Part shown: piece by piece, positions 56,114-64,000 of the stretch | How the letters are laid out: each line of letters begins with the position of its first letter | How positions within the stretch are numbered: the first letter of the stretch is position 1 | Origin: Cyclobacterium plantarum | GTDB taxonomy: Bacteria; Bacteroidota; Bacteroidia; Cytophagales; Cyclobacteriaceae | Direction: 5' to 3' | Assembly: GCF_011290685.1 (NCBI RefSeq) | Contig: NZ_JAANYN010000010.1 | Coordinates: forward strand, 124,001-188,000 | DNA: 64,000 nucleotides | Notes under the pieces: generated by a model | Told to the model about the DNA's origin: nothing | The model's input: only the letters and a program-made list of their open reading frames with translations | Database searches by the model: none | Position numbers and translations under genes: made by a program

Positions 56114-57397
56114 ATGCCTGTTTTACATCTGACCAAATTGTTGTGCCTGCAATTGCTTTTGATTTGTACTGCTTTGTTATCAACCCTAACAGCCCAGGCG
56201 CAGGAAATTGACCTGCTATTAAAAGGAGGCAGGGTCCTGGACCCCAAAAACGAAATCAATGACATCATGGACATTGCCATTTCAGGCAAAACAATCCTGA
56301 AGGTAGAAAAAGATATTCCGGCAAGTAGTGCCAAAAAAACCATTGACCTCAGTGGTTTTATCGTAACTCCAGGTTTATTGGACATGCATGTGCATGTATT
56401 TCATGGTGCCGATACCGAAGCATACATTGCCAATGGCCTTACCAGCCTGCCACCGGATGGTTTTACTTTCAGGTCAGGAGTCACTACCGTGGTGGATGCA
56501 GGTTCTTCTGGCTGGAGGAATTTCCGGGAATTCAAAAAACAAACCATTGACAAATCCCAAACGCGGATATTGGCCCTGCTCAACATTGTCGGTACAGGCA
56601 TGTATGGGAGGTATGAAGAGCAGGATGTCATGGACATGAATCCTACGATGACCGCAAACATGATTACCCGGTTGTTCCCAGACATATTGGTAGGGATCAA
56701 ATCCGCCCATTACTGGGGCGATTTTACGCAGGTAGACCTGGCTGTAGAGGCGGGCACCCTGGCCAATGTCCCCGTAATGGTGGATTTTGGGGAACACCAG
56801 CCTCCCAATTCCATTGAGTCGCTGTTTATGGAACATCTCAGGCCTGGCGATATTTTTACCCATACCTTCTCTTATGGCCCCAATAACAGGGAAACGATTG
56901 TGGATGAAGACCTGAAGCTTAAACCCTTCATTTTGCCCGCACAGCAACGAGGAATTCGTTTTGATGTGGGGCATGGTGGTGGTGCATTTTCCTTTCGGCA
57001 AGCAATCCCGGCTATTCAGCAGGGCTTTCTTCCGGATGTGATCAGTTCGGACTTACATAAAGACAGCATGAACGGAGGGTTTAAGGATATGGCCAATCTC
57101 CTCTCCAAATTCATGAACATGGGACTCAGCCTGGAGGAAGTCATCCTGAGGGCAACCTGGAACCCTGCGCAGGTAATTCATAGGGAAGACCTGGGTAACC
57201 TGGATCCTGGATCGGAAGCAGACATTGCGGTATTCAGCCTCAGAGAAGGAAATTTTGGCTTTCAGGACATTCGAAGGACCAAGATTGACGGAGATAAAAA
57301 ACTCGAAGCGGAATTAACCATCAGGGCAGGTAGAATTGTGTGGGACCTGAACGGGCTCAGCGTACCCTATTGGGAAACAGAACTGGGCAAACGCTAG
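56114..57397 (+). CDS. Exported amidohydrolase, COG3964 type (set B, first)
   Basis: A 427-residue paralogue of the set A amidohydrolase, with a Sec signal (to about 31, AQAQE). Metal residues: H92 and H94 (MHVH), K196 (GIKSAH), H250 (FTHTF), D313 (SSDLH); the fifth-strand position is D224 (VMVDFG) instead of histidine. Ten bp separate it from the second amidohydrolase. Probably hydrolyses an N-acyl bond in the periplasm; substrate inferred only from the neighbours. Confidence 0.87.
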   Translation: MPVLHLTKLLCLQLLLICTALLSTLTAQAQEIDLLLKGGRVLDPKNEINDIMDIAISGKTILKVEKDIPASSAKKTIDLSGFIVTPGLLDMHVHVFHGADTEAYIANGLTSLPPDGFTFRSGVTTVVDAGSSGWRNFREFKKQTIDKSQTRILALLNIVGTGMYGRYEEQDVMDMNPTMTANMITRLFPDILVGIKSAHYWGDFTQVDLAVEAGTLANVPVMVDFGEHQPPNSIESLFMEHLRPGDIFTHTFSYGPNNRETIVDEDLKLKPFILPAQQRGIRFDVGHGGGAFSFRQAIPAIQQGFLPDVISSDLHKDSMNGGFKDMANLLSKFMNMGLSLEEVILRATWNPAQVIHREDLGNLDPGSEADIAVFSLREGNFGFQDIRRTKIDGDKKLEAELTIRAGRIVWDLNGLSVPYWETELGKR

Positions 57398-57407
57398 ATA
57401 CATCAAT

Positions 57408-58631
57408 ATGAAAAGATGGCCGCTTCTTTTTCTTCTAATCAGCCTTTGCCTGCAGCTGCGGGCTCAGGACCTGGACATATTGATCAAAGGAGCCTACCTG
57501 ATCGATGCAAAAAATGGCATACGCGACAGCATGGATGTAGGTGTTCTGGCAGGAAAAATTGCCAGGGTCGCTCCGCAAATTGCTTCGGGAGATGCAAAAA
57601 AAGTGATTGATGCTTCTGGCTTGATCCTCAGCCCCGGATTGATTGATCTCCACACGCATCTATTCGTGGGCAGCCAGGCAAGAACCTTTGCAGATGGGTT
57701 TTCCAGTGTATCACCGGATAATTTCTCCTTTAGATCCGGCATTACTACCATGGTAGATGCCGGAACCTCCGGATGGAGAAATTTTGAAACTTTCAAAAAA
57801 AATGTCATTGATGCTTCCCAAACCAGGGTACTGGCATTTTTAAATATCGCCGGTACCGGAATGAGCGGAAATCCAGATCAGGAAAACCTATTGGACATGG
57901 ATCCTGAAAAAGCCTTCGAAACTCTGCTACAGTATCCTGACATACTGGTGGGAATCAAAATCGGTCATTTTACTGGTCCGGAATGGACACCCTTCGAAAA
58001 TGCACTCCAGGCGGCTGAGATGGCCAACAAGCCTTTGCTGGTGGAATGCCACCTGCCCCAATACACCCTGGCCCAACAATTGGAAAAAATGAGACCCGGG
58101 GATATCCTCACGCACAGCTTTGAAGAGATTGAAGAGCGCATGCCCATTGTGGATGAGCAGGGCATGCTACGCAGTTTTGTCAAAGCAGCTTATGATAGGG
58201 GTATATTATTCGATGTGGGACATGGAGGGGCCGGATTTTGGTTCAGTCAGGCCATCCCTGCCGTACAACAGGGTTTAACCCCACACAGCTTCGGAACAGA
58301 TCTTCACCGATTCAGCATGAACTCCGGAATGAAAAACATGCTGAATGTCATGTCTAAATTTATTAATATTGGAATGGAAGTAAATGATGTGATCGAAAGG
58401 GCATCCTGGCAGGCTGCGCAAGCCATAAAACGAACTGACCTGGGCCACCTTAGTGAAGGAGCGGTGGCAGACCTTACCTTACTGAAATTACATGAAGGGG
58501 AATTTGGTTTTATCGATGCAGGAGCTAATAAAATTGAAGGAAAATATAAATTGGAAACTGAGCTTACCATGAAAGGCGGGAAAATCGTCTATGACTTGAA
58601 TGGATTGGCTGCAAAAAAATACACTTATTGA
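57408..58631 (+). CDS. Exported amidohydrolase, COG3964 type (set B, second)
   Basis: A 407-residue protein with a Sec signal (1-20, LRAQ). Metal residues: H82 and H84 (LHTH), K184 (GIKIGH), H236 (LTHSF), D298 (GTDLH). The fifth-strand position reads VECH, with E213 where related enzymes have histidine and a histidine two residues later (H215), so it differs from both other copies. The stop is followed after 1 bp by the PLP enzyme gene. Two tandem amidohydrolases may serve different N-acyl groups or stereoisomers. Confidence 0.87.
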   Translation: MKRWPLLFLLISLCLQLRAQDLDILIKGAYLIDAKNGIRDSMDVGVLAGKIARVAPQIASGDAKKVIDASGLILSPGLIDLHTHLFVGSQARTFADGFSSVSPDNFSFRSGITTMVDAGTSGWRNFETFKKNVIDASQTRVLAFLNIAGTGMSGNPDQENLLDMDPEKAFETLLQYPDILVGIKIGHFTGPEWTPFENALQAAEMANKPLLVECHLPQYTLAQQLEKMRPGDILTHSFEEIEERMPIVDEQGMLRSFVKAAYDRGILFDVGHGGAGFWFSQAIPAVQQGLTPHSFGTDLHRFSMNSGMKNMLNVMSKFINIGMEVNDVIERASWQAAQAIKRTDLGHLSEGAVADLTLLKLHEGEFGFIDAGANKIEGKYKLETELTMKGGKIVYDLNGLAAKKYTY

Positions 58632-58632
58632 T

Positions 58633-60252
58633 ATGGACAGAAGAGAAATGATCAAAAACCTGGCAATCCTACCCATGGGGGGCAGCCTGATGAGCATGTC
58701 ACCACTTATGGTAAGTCAAGGAAATAAAAAGCCCGGTGGTCCTTTGGCACTTGATGAAAATATTTACCGTTCATTGGGAGTGGAACCTATCATCAATTGC
58801 AGGGGCACCTTTACCATTATTGGCGGGTCCATTGAAAGGCCTGAAGTACATCAGGCAATGGCTGCAGCGGCAAAAAACTTTGTCCAATATGATGAACTGG
58901 CCTTTGCCATTGGAGAAAGGCTCGCTGAAATCACCAAAGCCGATTTTGGTATCATAACGGCGGGTTGTGCCGCAGCTATGAAACATGCCACTGCTGCTTG
59001 TGTGACCGGCGGCAACCCGGAAAAATTACTAAAAATCCCGGACCTCAGCGGATTTGACAAAACCGAGGTTATCATTCCCAGACATTCCAGAAATGTATAC
59101 GACCATGCTGTAAGGAATATTGGCGTTACCATAGTGGAGGTTAATAGCCCCGAAGAACTGGAGCAAGCCATAAACCCTAAAACGGCAATGATTTACCTGA
59201 TTTCCGGTAGGGGTGCAGATACAGGTCAGCCCTTATCCCTTGAAAACGTTGCCCGTATCGCAAAAAGCAGTAATGTCCCCATCCTTATGGATGCCGCAGC
59301 GGAAAACCTAACCATTCCTTGTGTGCATTTTGAAAGGGGAGCTACCATGGTGGCTTATTCAGGCGGTAAGGCCATTTGCGGTCCGCAATGTGCCGGATTG
59401 CTATTGGGCAGAAAAGACCTGATGCTATCTGCCTGGCAAGCCAGTTCTCCGCACCATGGTCCAGGAAGGGATAATAAAGTGGGTAAAGAGGAAATGCTTG
59501 GCATGTTGGCAGCAGTGGAAGCCTGGACTACCCGCGACCATGACAAGGAATGGGATACCTGGATGGAATGGCTCAACAGCATTGCTGACAGGGCCACAAA
59601 AATAAAGGGGGTGACCCACCAGATCAACCAGCCCAGTGGATTGAATAACCGTGCCCCCATGCTTCAGATCCTTTGGGACCCGGAACAATTGCATATTAGC
59701 GGTGAGGAAGTGGCTGAGCTTTTCGGAAGAACTGCGCCCAGGATTGCCGTTGGCAGCCGAAATCAGGACGGGCTGACATCCATTACCATAAGTCCCAACC
59801 AGATGCAGCCTGGAGAAGCCGGGGTAGTTGCAGACAGAATCCACAAAACCCTATCCGCCAAAAGAAAACCCACCGATAACGCTATGGCTGCTCCTGCAGG
59901 TAATCTTAGTGGGAAATGGGAGGTGGAAATGTCCTTTTTCAGTAGTAAAAGCACCCACAAGTGGATTCTGGAGCAGGATGGGAACTGGCTGAACGGTACA
60001 CACATGAGTGATTTTGCAGACCAGGACCTGTATGGAACAATCGAAGGAAATACAGTTAAAATGCGCAGCAATTTCCGTAAACCGGGAGATTCAGTCACTT
60101 TTATGTTTACCGGCAAAATGGAAGGCAGCCAATTGAAAGGAGAAGTATTTATGGGAGAATACCTCACGGCCGAATTTACTGCCAAAAGACCGGAAGGCAG
60201 CCCAAGAAAAGAAAAAATAATGGTGCCCTCTGGTCCTCCGCTGGCCACCTGA
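58633..60252 (+). CDS. SelA-fold PLP-dependent enzyme with C-terminal beta domain (set B)
   Basis: A 539-residue enzyme. The first 415 residues parallel the set A enzyme; the PLP lysine is K246 in SGGKAICGPQCAG. The start MDRREMIKNLAILPMGG is a twin-arginine-like signal, weaker than in set A. From about residue 420 a domain of about 115 residues follows (SGKWEVEMSFFSSKSTHKW ... LKGEVFMG), beta rich and lipocalin-like, absent from set A; it may bind substrate. ATG at 58633 chosen over 58600, which lies within the preceding gene. Confidence 0.86.
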   Translation: MDRREMIKNLAILPMGGSLMSMSPLMVSQGNKKPGGPLALDENIYRSLGVEPIINCRGTFTIIGGSIERPEVHQAMAAAAKNFVQYDELAFAIGERLAEITKADFGIITAGCAAAMKHATAACVTGGNPEKLLKIPDLSGFDKTEVIIPRHSRNVYDHAVRNIGVTIVEVNSPEELEQAINPKTAMIYLISGRGADTGQPLSLENVARIAKSSNVPILMDAAAENLTIPCVHFERGATMVAYSGGKAICGPQCAGLLLGRKDLMLSAWQASSPHHGPGRDNKVGKEEMLGMLAAVEAWTTRDHDKEWDTWMEWLNSIADRATKIKGVTHQINQPSGLNNRAPMLQILWDPEQLHISGEEVAELFGRTAPRIAVGSRNQDGLTSITISPNQMQPGEAGVVADRIHKTLSAKRKPTDNAMAAPAGNLSGKWEVEMSFFSSKSTHKWILEQDGNWLNGTHMSDFADQDLYGTIEGNTVKMRSNFRKPGDSVTFMFTGKMEGSQLKGEVFMGEYLTAEFTAKRPEGSPRKEKIMVPSGPPLAT

Positions 60253-60314
60253 AAAACCTTTTAAGCAGATAAAAACCCATACCGGTTACCAAAACCTTTA
60301 TTAAAGAAAAACAC

Positions 60315-60896
60315 ATGAAAAAGCTATCCTTAATTTTCCTATTGTCCGCTTTTTGTCTCATTTCCTGTGGTGAAAAAGCAACAAATGCTTCATTAAAAAA
60401 TCAGGAAACCCCCAAAGAAGTGCCCAATGATGGCATAGATGCTGAACAAAGGATCAAGGACCTGGGTATAACCTTAATCCAGCCTAATGCCCCAACCGCC
60501 AATTACCTGAAAGCCAAAACCCTTGGCAATGTGGTCTACCTAGCAGGACATGGACCGGATAGACCGGATGGCACACAGGTCATAGGCAAGCTCGGCACCG
60601 AGTTGGAACTGGAACAAGGGATAGAAGCCGCCCGCTTTACAGGCATTTCCCTGCTATCCTCACTCAAAGCTGAAATCGGTGATCTGAACAGGGTAAAAAA
60701 CATCATCCGGGCACAGGGTATGGTCAATGCTGCCCCTGACTTTAAACAGCACTCACAAGTCATCAATGGCTTTTCGGATTTAATGGTAGAAGTATTTGGG
60801 GAAAAAGGAAAACATGCCAGGGCGGCCATAGGCATGAGCTCTCTTCCCAATAATATTGCCGTAGAAATCGACATGATTGTCGAACTCTATGAATAA
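60315..60896 (+). CDS. Exported RidA family lipoprotein (set B)
   Basis: A 193-residue protein with a lipoprotein signal ending CLISCGEK (cysteine at about 18), then a spacer and a RidA domain very like that of set A (both have the INPL-like IQPNAPTANYLKAK start, LGTELE block and KHARxAxGM with R169 here). Lipid anchoring of a RidA is unusual. It is the last gene of set B, 62 bp after the PLP enzyme. Confidence 0.88.
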   Translation: MKKLSLIFLLSAFCLISCGEKATNASLKNQETPKEVPNDGIDAEQRIKDLGITLIQPNAPTANYLKAKTLGNVVYLAGHGPDRPDGTQVIGKLGTELELEQGIEAARFTGISLLSSLKAEIGDLNRVKNIIRAQGMVNAAPDFKQHSQVINGFSDLMVEVFGEKGKHARAAIGMSSLPNNIAVEIDMIVELYE

Positions 60897-60957
60897 AAAA
60901 TGGTGAAAATTGCTAATCCAAACTATTTCAGCCTGAATCTTGCTTTTGATCAGGCGT

Positions 60958-60976
60958 AGGGCAAAACTTTTGCCCT
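60958..60976. repeat. 9-bp inverted repeat upstream of egtB
   Basis: AGGGCAAAA, one C, TTTTGCCCT: a near-perfect palindrome 40 bp before the egtB ATG and 61 bp after the RidA stop. A second weaker arm pair (GCCTGA/TCAGGC, 60931-60955) precedes it. It may be an operator or a weak terminator; no T tract follows. Confidence 0.5.
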
Positions 60977-61016
60977 ATTCATTAGTTTCATTCATCCAAT
61001 CAAATCCATTCACCGC

Positions 61017-62207
61017 ATGTCAGTGAAATTGAGTCAATCTGAAACCGAAACCACATTACTAATAAACCAATTTAAAAACTGCAGGGAGCAAACAGAAAAG
61101 ATTTGTGCTCCGTTGGAACTTGAAGATTATGTTCCACAGCCTATTGCGGATGTTTCTCCTCCTAAATGGCATTTGGCGCATAGCACCTGGTTTTTTGAAC
61201 AATTTCTGCTCAGTACCTTTAAGCAGGGATATACAGTTTATGACTCCGATTTTGCCTATTTGTTCAACAGTTATTACAACAACGCAGGAGACAGGGTGCT
61301 GCGTCCCAACAGGGGTTTGATGAGCCGGCCACCCGTACGTGATGTATTGGCCTACAGGGACTATGTGACAAAGGAAGTCCTGGATTTTATTGGCTCAGGC
61401 GAGGCTGAAAAGGAAGCATTGGATATCCTTGAATTGGGAATCAATCATGAACAACAGCACCAGGAGTTGCTGGTGTATGATATCAAATACATCCTGGGCC
61501 ACCAGCCGACATTTCCGGTATATGGGGATACTTTCAATCTGCTGCAGGAAAGCCAGGAGCAGCGATGGATTTCCATGGAGGAAGGGCTTTATGCTATCGG
61601 GTTTTCCGGAAATGGTTTTTCTTATGATAATGAAAATGCCAGACATAGGGTTTTCCTTGAGTCCTACCAGATTTCTAACAAACTGGTAAGCAATGCAGAA
61701 TACATGGAATTTATCAAAGCCGGTGCCTACCAGGACTTTAATTTGTGGCATGCTGATGGATGGGATTTCATCCAGAATCAAAAACTCAAAGCTCCCCTTT
61801 ACTGGCACCAAACAGGGGGGGAATGGCGACAATATACCTTTAGCGGCTTAGCACCCATAGACCCAAACTTACCGGTTCAACACCTGAGTTTTTACGAAGC
61901 CTATGCCTTTGCGGAATGGAAAGGCATGCGCCTTCCTACCGAATTTGAATGGGAGGCAGCATCCCCACAGTTTTCCTGGGGGCAACTTTGGGAATGGACC
62001 GGCAGTGCCTACCTTCCCTACCCGGGATTTCAAAAAGCAGCAGGGGCACTGGGAGAATACAATGGCAAGTTTATGGTCAATCAGCATGTTTTGCGAGGGG
62101 CATCGGTAGCTACTCCCCAAGGACATAGCCGGGCTACCTACCGCAACTTTTTTGCACCACCGTCCAGATGGATTTTTTCAGGAATCAGACTTGCTAAAAC
62201 AAAATGA
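61017..62207 (+). CDS. egtB: Ergothioneine biosynthesis iron sulfoxide synthase
   Basis: A 396-residue cytoplasmic non-heme iron enzyme that joins hercynine to a thiol (gamma-glutamylcysteine or cysteine) with O2. The DinB-like N-terminal half has WHLAHSTWFFEQF (conserved) and the iron motif H144-x3-H148-x-E150 in NHEQQHQE; the C-terminal half is the FGE-sulfatase-like domain ending GIRLAKTK. It is translationally coupled to egtD by a 4-bp overlap (ATGA). No egtA, egtC or egtE is next to it. Confidence 0.95.
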   Translation: MSVKLSQSETETTLLINQFKNCREQTEKICAPLELEDYVPQPIADVSPPKWHLAHSTWFFEQFLLSTFKQGYTVYDSDFAYLFNSYYNNAGDRVLRPNRGLMSRPPVRDVLAYRDYVTKEVLDFIGSGEAEKEALDILELGINHEQQHQELLVYDIKYILGHQPTFPVYGDTFNLLQESQEQRWISMEEGLYAIGFSGNGFSYDNENARHRVFLESYQISNKLVSNAEYMEFIKAGAYQDFNLWHADGWDFIQNQKLKAPLYWHQTGGEWRQYTFSGLAPIDPNLPVQHLSFYEAYAFAEWKGMRLPTEFEWEAASPQFSWGQLWEWTGSAYLPYPGFQKAAGALGEYNGKFMVNQHVLRGASVATPQGHSRATYRNFFAPPSRWIFSGIRLAKTK

Positions 62208-63136
62208 CACAAACCAACTTTGAAAAAGACATCCTCAATGGTTTACAATCGAACCCTAAAAGGTTATTTTCAAAATACTTTTATGATGAAAAGGGTTCTG
62301 CCATCTTTCAGGAGATCATGCACATGCCGGAATATTATCTGCCCGGCTGTGAAACAGAGATTTTAAGGCTACGTGCAAAAGATATTATCAGAGAACTTCC
62401 CAGCAAAGGCTACGATGTAGTGGAACTGGGAGCCGGTGACGGAACAAAGACGGCCCTTTTTCTGGATGCCTTACTCCGAGAGAAAAAAAACATTACCTAT
62501 ATCCCACTGGATATTTCCCCAGATATCCTTTCGGTAAATGAACAATTCATGCGGCAAAAGCTTCCGGAATTAGCTGTAAAACCCATTGCCGGAGATTACT
62601 TTGACACCCTCAAAAGCATCAAGGAGAGGGATAAACCAAAAGTCATTCTTTTTCTTGGCAGCAATATTGGAAATTTTGAAGGGGAAAAAGCCCTGGACTT
62701 TATTCAATTTGTAAAAACCTTTATGTCAAAGGGAGACTACTTTATGCTGGGAGTGGATCTAAAAAAACATCCCAGAACCATACTGTCCGCCTATGATGAT
62801 CCCGCAGGAATAACCAAGAAGTTTAACATCAACCTTTTGGAAAGAATCAACCGGGAATTAAATGCTGATTTTGATACAGCCGGGTTTGACCATTATGCCA
62901 GTTATGATCCCCTGAGTGGGGCCACGAAAAGTTTCCTGATCAGTAACATGGCACAAAAAGTACAGGTGGCTGGTCAGACCATTGGCTTTCATGCATTTGA
63001 ACCCATTCACATGGAGGTTTCACAAAAATACAGTTTGGAAGACCTGGACCAGATCAGGTTTAAAGCAGGTTTCAGCACGGACCATCATTTTACCGATAGC
63101 AAATCCTATTTCAGCATCAGCCTATTTGAAGTATAA
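62204..63136 (+). CDS. egtD: L-histidine N-alpha-methyltransferase
   Basis: A 310-residue SAM-dependent enzyme that trimethylates histidine to hercynine, the first step to ergothioneine. The fold-start KYFYDEKGSAIFQEI, the SAM motif VVELGAGDGTKT and LFLGSNIGNFEGEKA are typical of EgtD (DUF2260/PF10017). All parts present. Operon with egtB; ergothioneine is a redox protectant that may relate to the oxidant-linked genes nearby. Confidence 0.95.
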   Translation: MTQTNFEKDILNGLQSNPKRLFSKYFYDEKGSAIFQEIMHMPEYYLPGCETEILRLRAKDIIRELPSKGYDVVELGAGDGTKTALFLDALLREKKNITYIPLDISPDILSVNEQFMRQKLPELAVKPIAGDYFDTLKSIKERDKPKVILFLGSNIGNFEGEKALDFIQFVKTFMSKGDYFMLGVDLKKHPRTILSAYDDPAGITKKFNINLLERINRELNADFDTAGFDHYASYDPLSGATKSFLISNMAQKVQVAGQTIGFHAFEPIHMEVSQKYSLEDLDQIRFKAGFSTDHHFTDSKSYFSISLFEV

Positions 63137-63139
63137 ATT

Positions 63140-63883
63140 TCATTCATCAAATCCTGGTCTGATAAAATGATCCATGTTTGGAAATGCCCTTTCCAACACC
63201 TGTTGGGCTTGCTGCAAACTGGCTAAAATCCGAAAAATCGCACTTTCTTCTTCCTCAAAAAAACCCAGTAAACTTGCCCATGCCCGCATCGACCTTTCGA
63301 TCGCAATCCTGGCTATTTTGGCGCTTCCGTTATAATCCCGTTCCTCTTCAGCAAAGTGTTTATTATATTCATCCTCTTTTCCCAACAGTGCCCGGTGGCA
63401 TTTGGCAGCGATAAGGGGTTGATACCAGCGAATTACCTCCAGGCTGTCTCTGAGGAGCAAAATCTCCCTTTCGCCTTCCTGCATGCTCTTTATTCCAAGG
63501 TTTACCTCTTGAAAAATTTTATCGGTATTGTCCTTCACCTGACCTTTTTCCAGCCATTCCCCGGAGAGTTCCAGGTAGTCCATGGATTTTTTCATCAAAG
63601 GATGATTTTCTACCCTTGATTTTTTGTCTGCCCGCTCCTTTTCAAATTCCTGATCCGTTTCAGCCAGGTCAATGCCTTTCTCATTTGCCATTTTCTCCAG
63701 CATTATTTTGGCTTCTTCCAGGGTTTTGGTAATGGGTTCAAGGGAGGTCTCCCATTTGGGATCATGGGCAGAGATCTTTCGGTCTTTTTCCTCCATGTAA
63801 AAAACCCTGCACCTGTCAGTAAATACACACCGCTCACACCAGCGGTCACAATAATTGTGTACACCTTCTATAAAATGTTCCAT
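63140..63883 (-). CDS. Hypothetical protein with an N-terminal cysteine cluster
   Basis: A 247-residue protein I cannot name. The start MEHFIEGVHNYCDRWCERCV carries four cysteines in CX3CX2CX5C (C12, C16, C19, C25), able to bind zinc or an Fe-S cluster. The rest is strongly helical with a histidine/glutamate-rich middle (KCHRAL, NKHFAEEERDYN) but no membrane segment. The ATG at 63883 is chosen; 29 further upstream residues read poorly. It converges on egtD with 3 bp between the stops. Confidence 0.75.
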   Translation of the reverse strand: MEHFIEGVHNYCDRWCERCVFTDRCRVFYMEEKDRKISAHDPKWETSLEPITKTLEEAKIMLEKMANEKGIDLAETDQEFEKERADKKSRVENHPLMKKSMDYLELSGEWLEKGQVKDNTDKIFQEVNLGIKSMQEGEREILLLRDSLEVIRWYQPLIAAKCHRALLGKEDEYNKHFAEEERDYNGSAKIARIAIERSMRAWASLLGFFEEEESAIFRILASLQQAQQVLERAFPNMDHFIRPGFDE

Positions 63884-64000
63884 GATATTTTTAAAGGTTA
63901 TAGAATAAATATAAGGAATTCCAGGCAGACCCCTGAAATTGTTTGGGGGAAACCCTATATTTAATCTCAATATTCATCCTGTTATTACCATTCCCATGAT

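Noticed and set aside
58600-58632. Earlier ATG for the set B PLP enzyme
   Set aside because: It lies inside the preceding amidohydrolase gene and hides the signal motif; the ATG at 58633 gives the RR motif at the start.
1-64000. tRNA, rRNA, CRISPR, insertion sequence or prophage
   Set aside because: Looked for on both strands; no tRNA T-loop box, array of repeats, transposase or phage gene was found by eye. A computational search would be more sensitive.

Overview
The window looks like chromosomal DNA of a Bacteroidota bacterium, most likely a member of the Cytophagales close to the Cyclobacteriaceae. This is an inference. It rests on a SusC/SusD outer-membrane pair, BatD, DUF2851 and DUF4286 proteins, TIGR01777 and Gfo/Idh/MocA families, and promoters of the TTG/TTTG-N20-TAnnTTTG type instead of the classic -35/-10 pair. 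No rRNA, tRNA, CRISPR array, insertion sequence or prophage was seen.

Layout. 1-4.2 kb: a leftward set nfu-like (cut by the window edge), dicarboxylate symporter, aroC, batD. 4.3-7.1 kb: two very small rightward genes and an ABC-F ATPase. 7.4-16.4 kb: an unbroken leftward run of housekeeping genes (nucleoside phosphorylase, trhO, sugar-type acetyltransferase, DUF2851, pyrF, LolA-like, ftsK, pyrD). 16.9-20.1 kb: two exported Gfo/Idh/MocA oxidoreductases flanking a GNAT acetyltransferase. 20.7-22.5 kb: a degenerate acyl-carrier-like protein, then a ClC-type transporter under an apparent fluoride riboswitch. 22.7-27.4 kb: TIGR01777 epimerase, a secreted M14 metallopeptidase and two small proteins. 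27.5-29.5 kb: a carotenoid operon that ends in a CarH-type B12 photoreceptor repressor.

29.9-63.1 kb is an accessory catabolic region holding two related gene sets. Set A (29.9-35.6 kb) is a sugar-dehydrogenase-like/cytochrome c fusion, a CBM9-like protein, RidA, a SelA-fold PLP enzyme and an amidohydrolase. Set B (52.7-60.9 kb) is a second dehydrogenase/cytochrome c fusion, a divergent Nramp-type transporter on the other strand, two amidohydrolases, a longer SelA-fold PLP enzyme and RidA. Between them lie a signalling block (AhpD-like protein, two histidine-box proteins without an ATPase domain, a lone receiver, a multi-PAS histidine kinase), an SMP-30 lipoprotein, a third RidA with a BASS transporter, a large FG-GAP/UnbV lipoprotein and SusCD. 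egtB-egtD and a cysteine-containing helical protein close the window.

How the genes may work together. Almost every enzyme of sets A and B carries an export signal: lipoprotein or Sec signals on the dehydrogenases, amidohydrolases and RidAs, and twin-arginine signals on the PLP enzymes. Oxidation of a sugar, N-deacylation, PLP-dependent elimination and hydrolysis of the resulting enamine/imine by RidA form a chemically coherent chain. I propose an extracytoplasmic pathway for an N-acylated amino sugar or amino acid, with SusCD for uptake across the outer membrane and the BASS carrier for taking up a resulting acid. This pathway is inferred, not shown, and is the most interesting content of the window.
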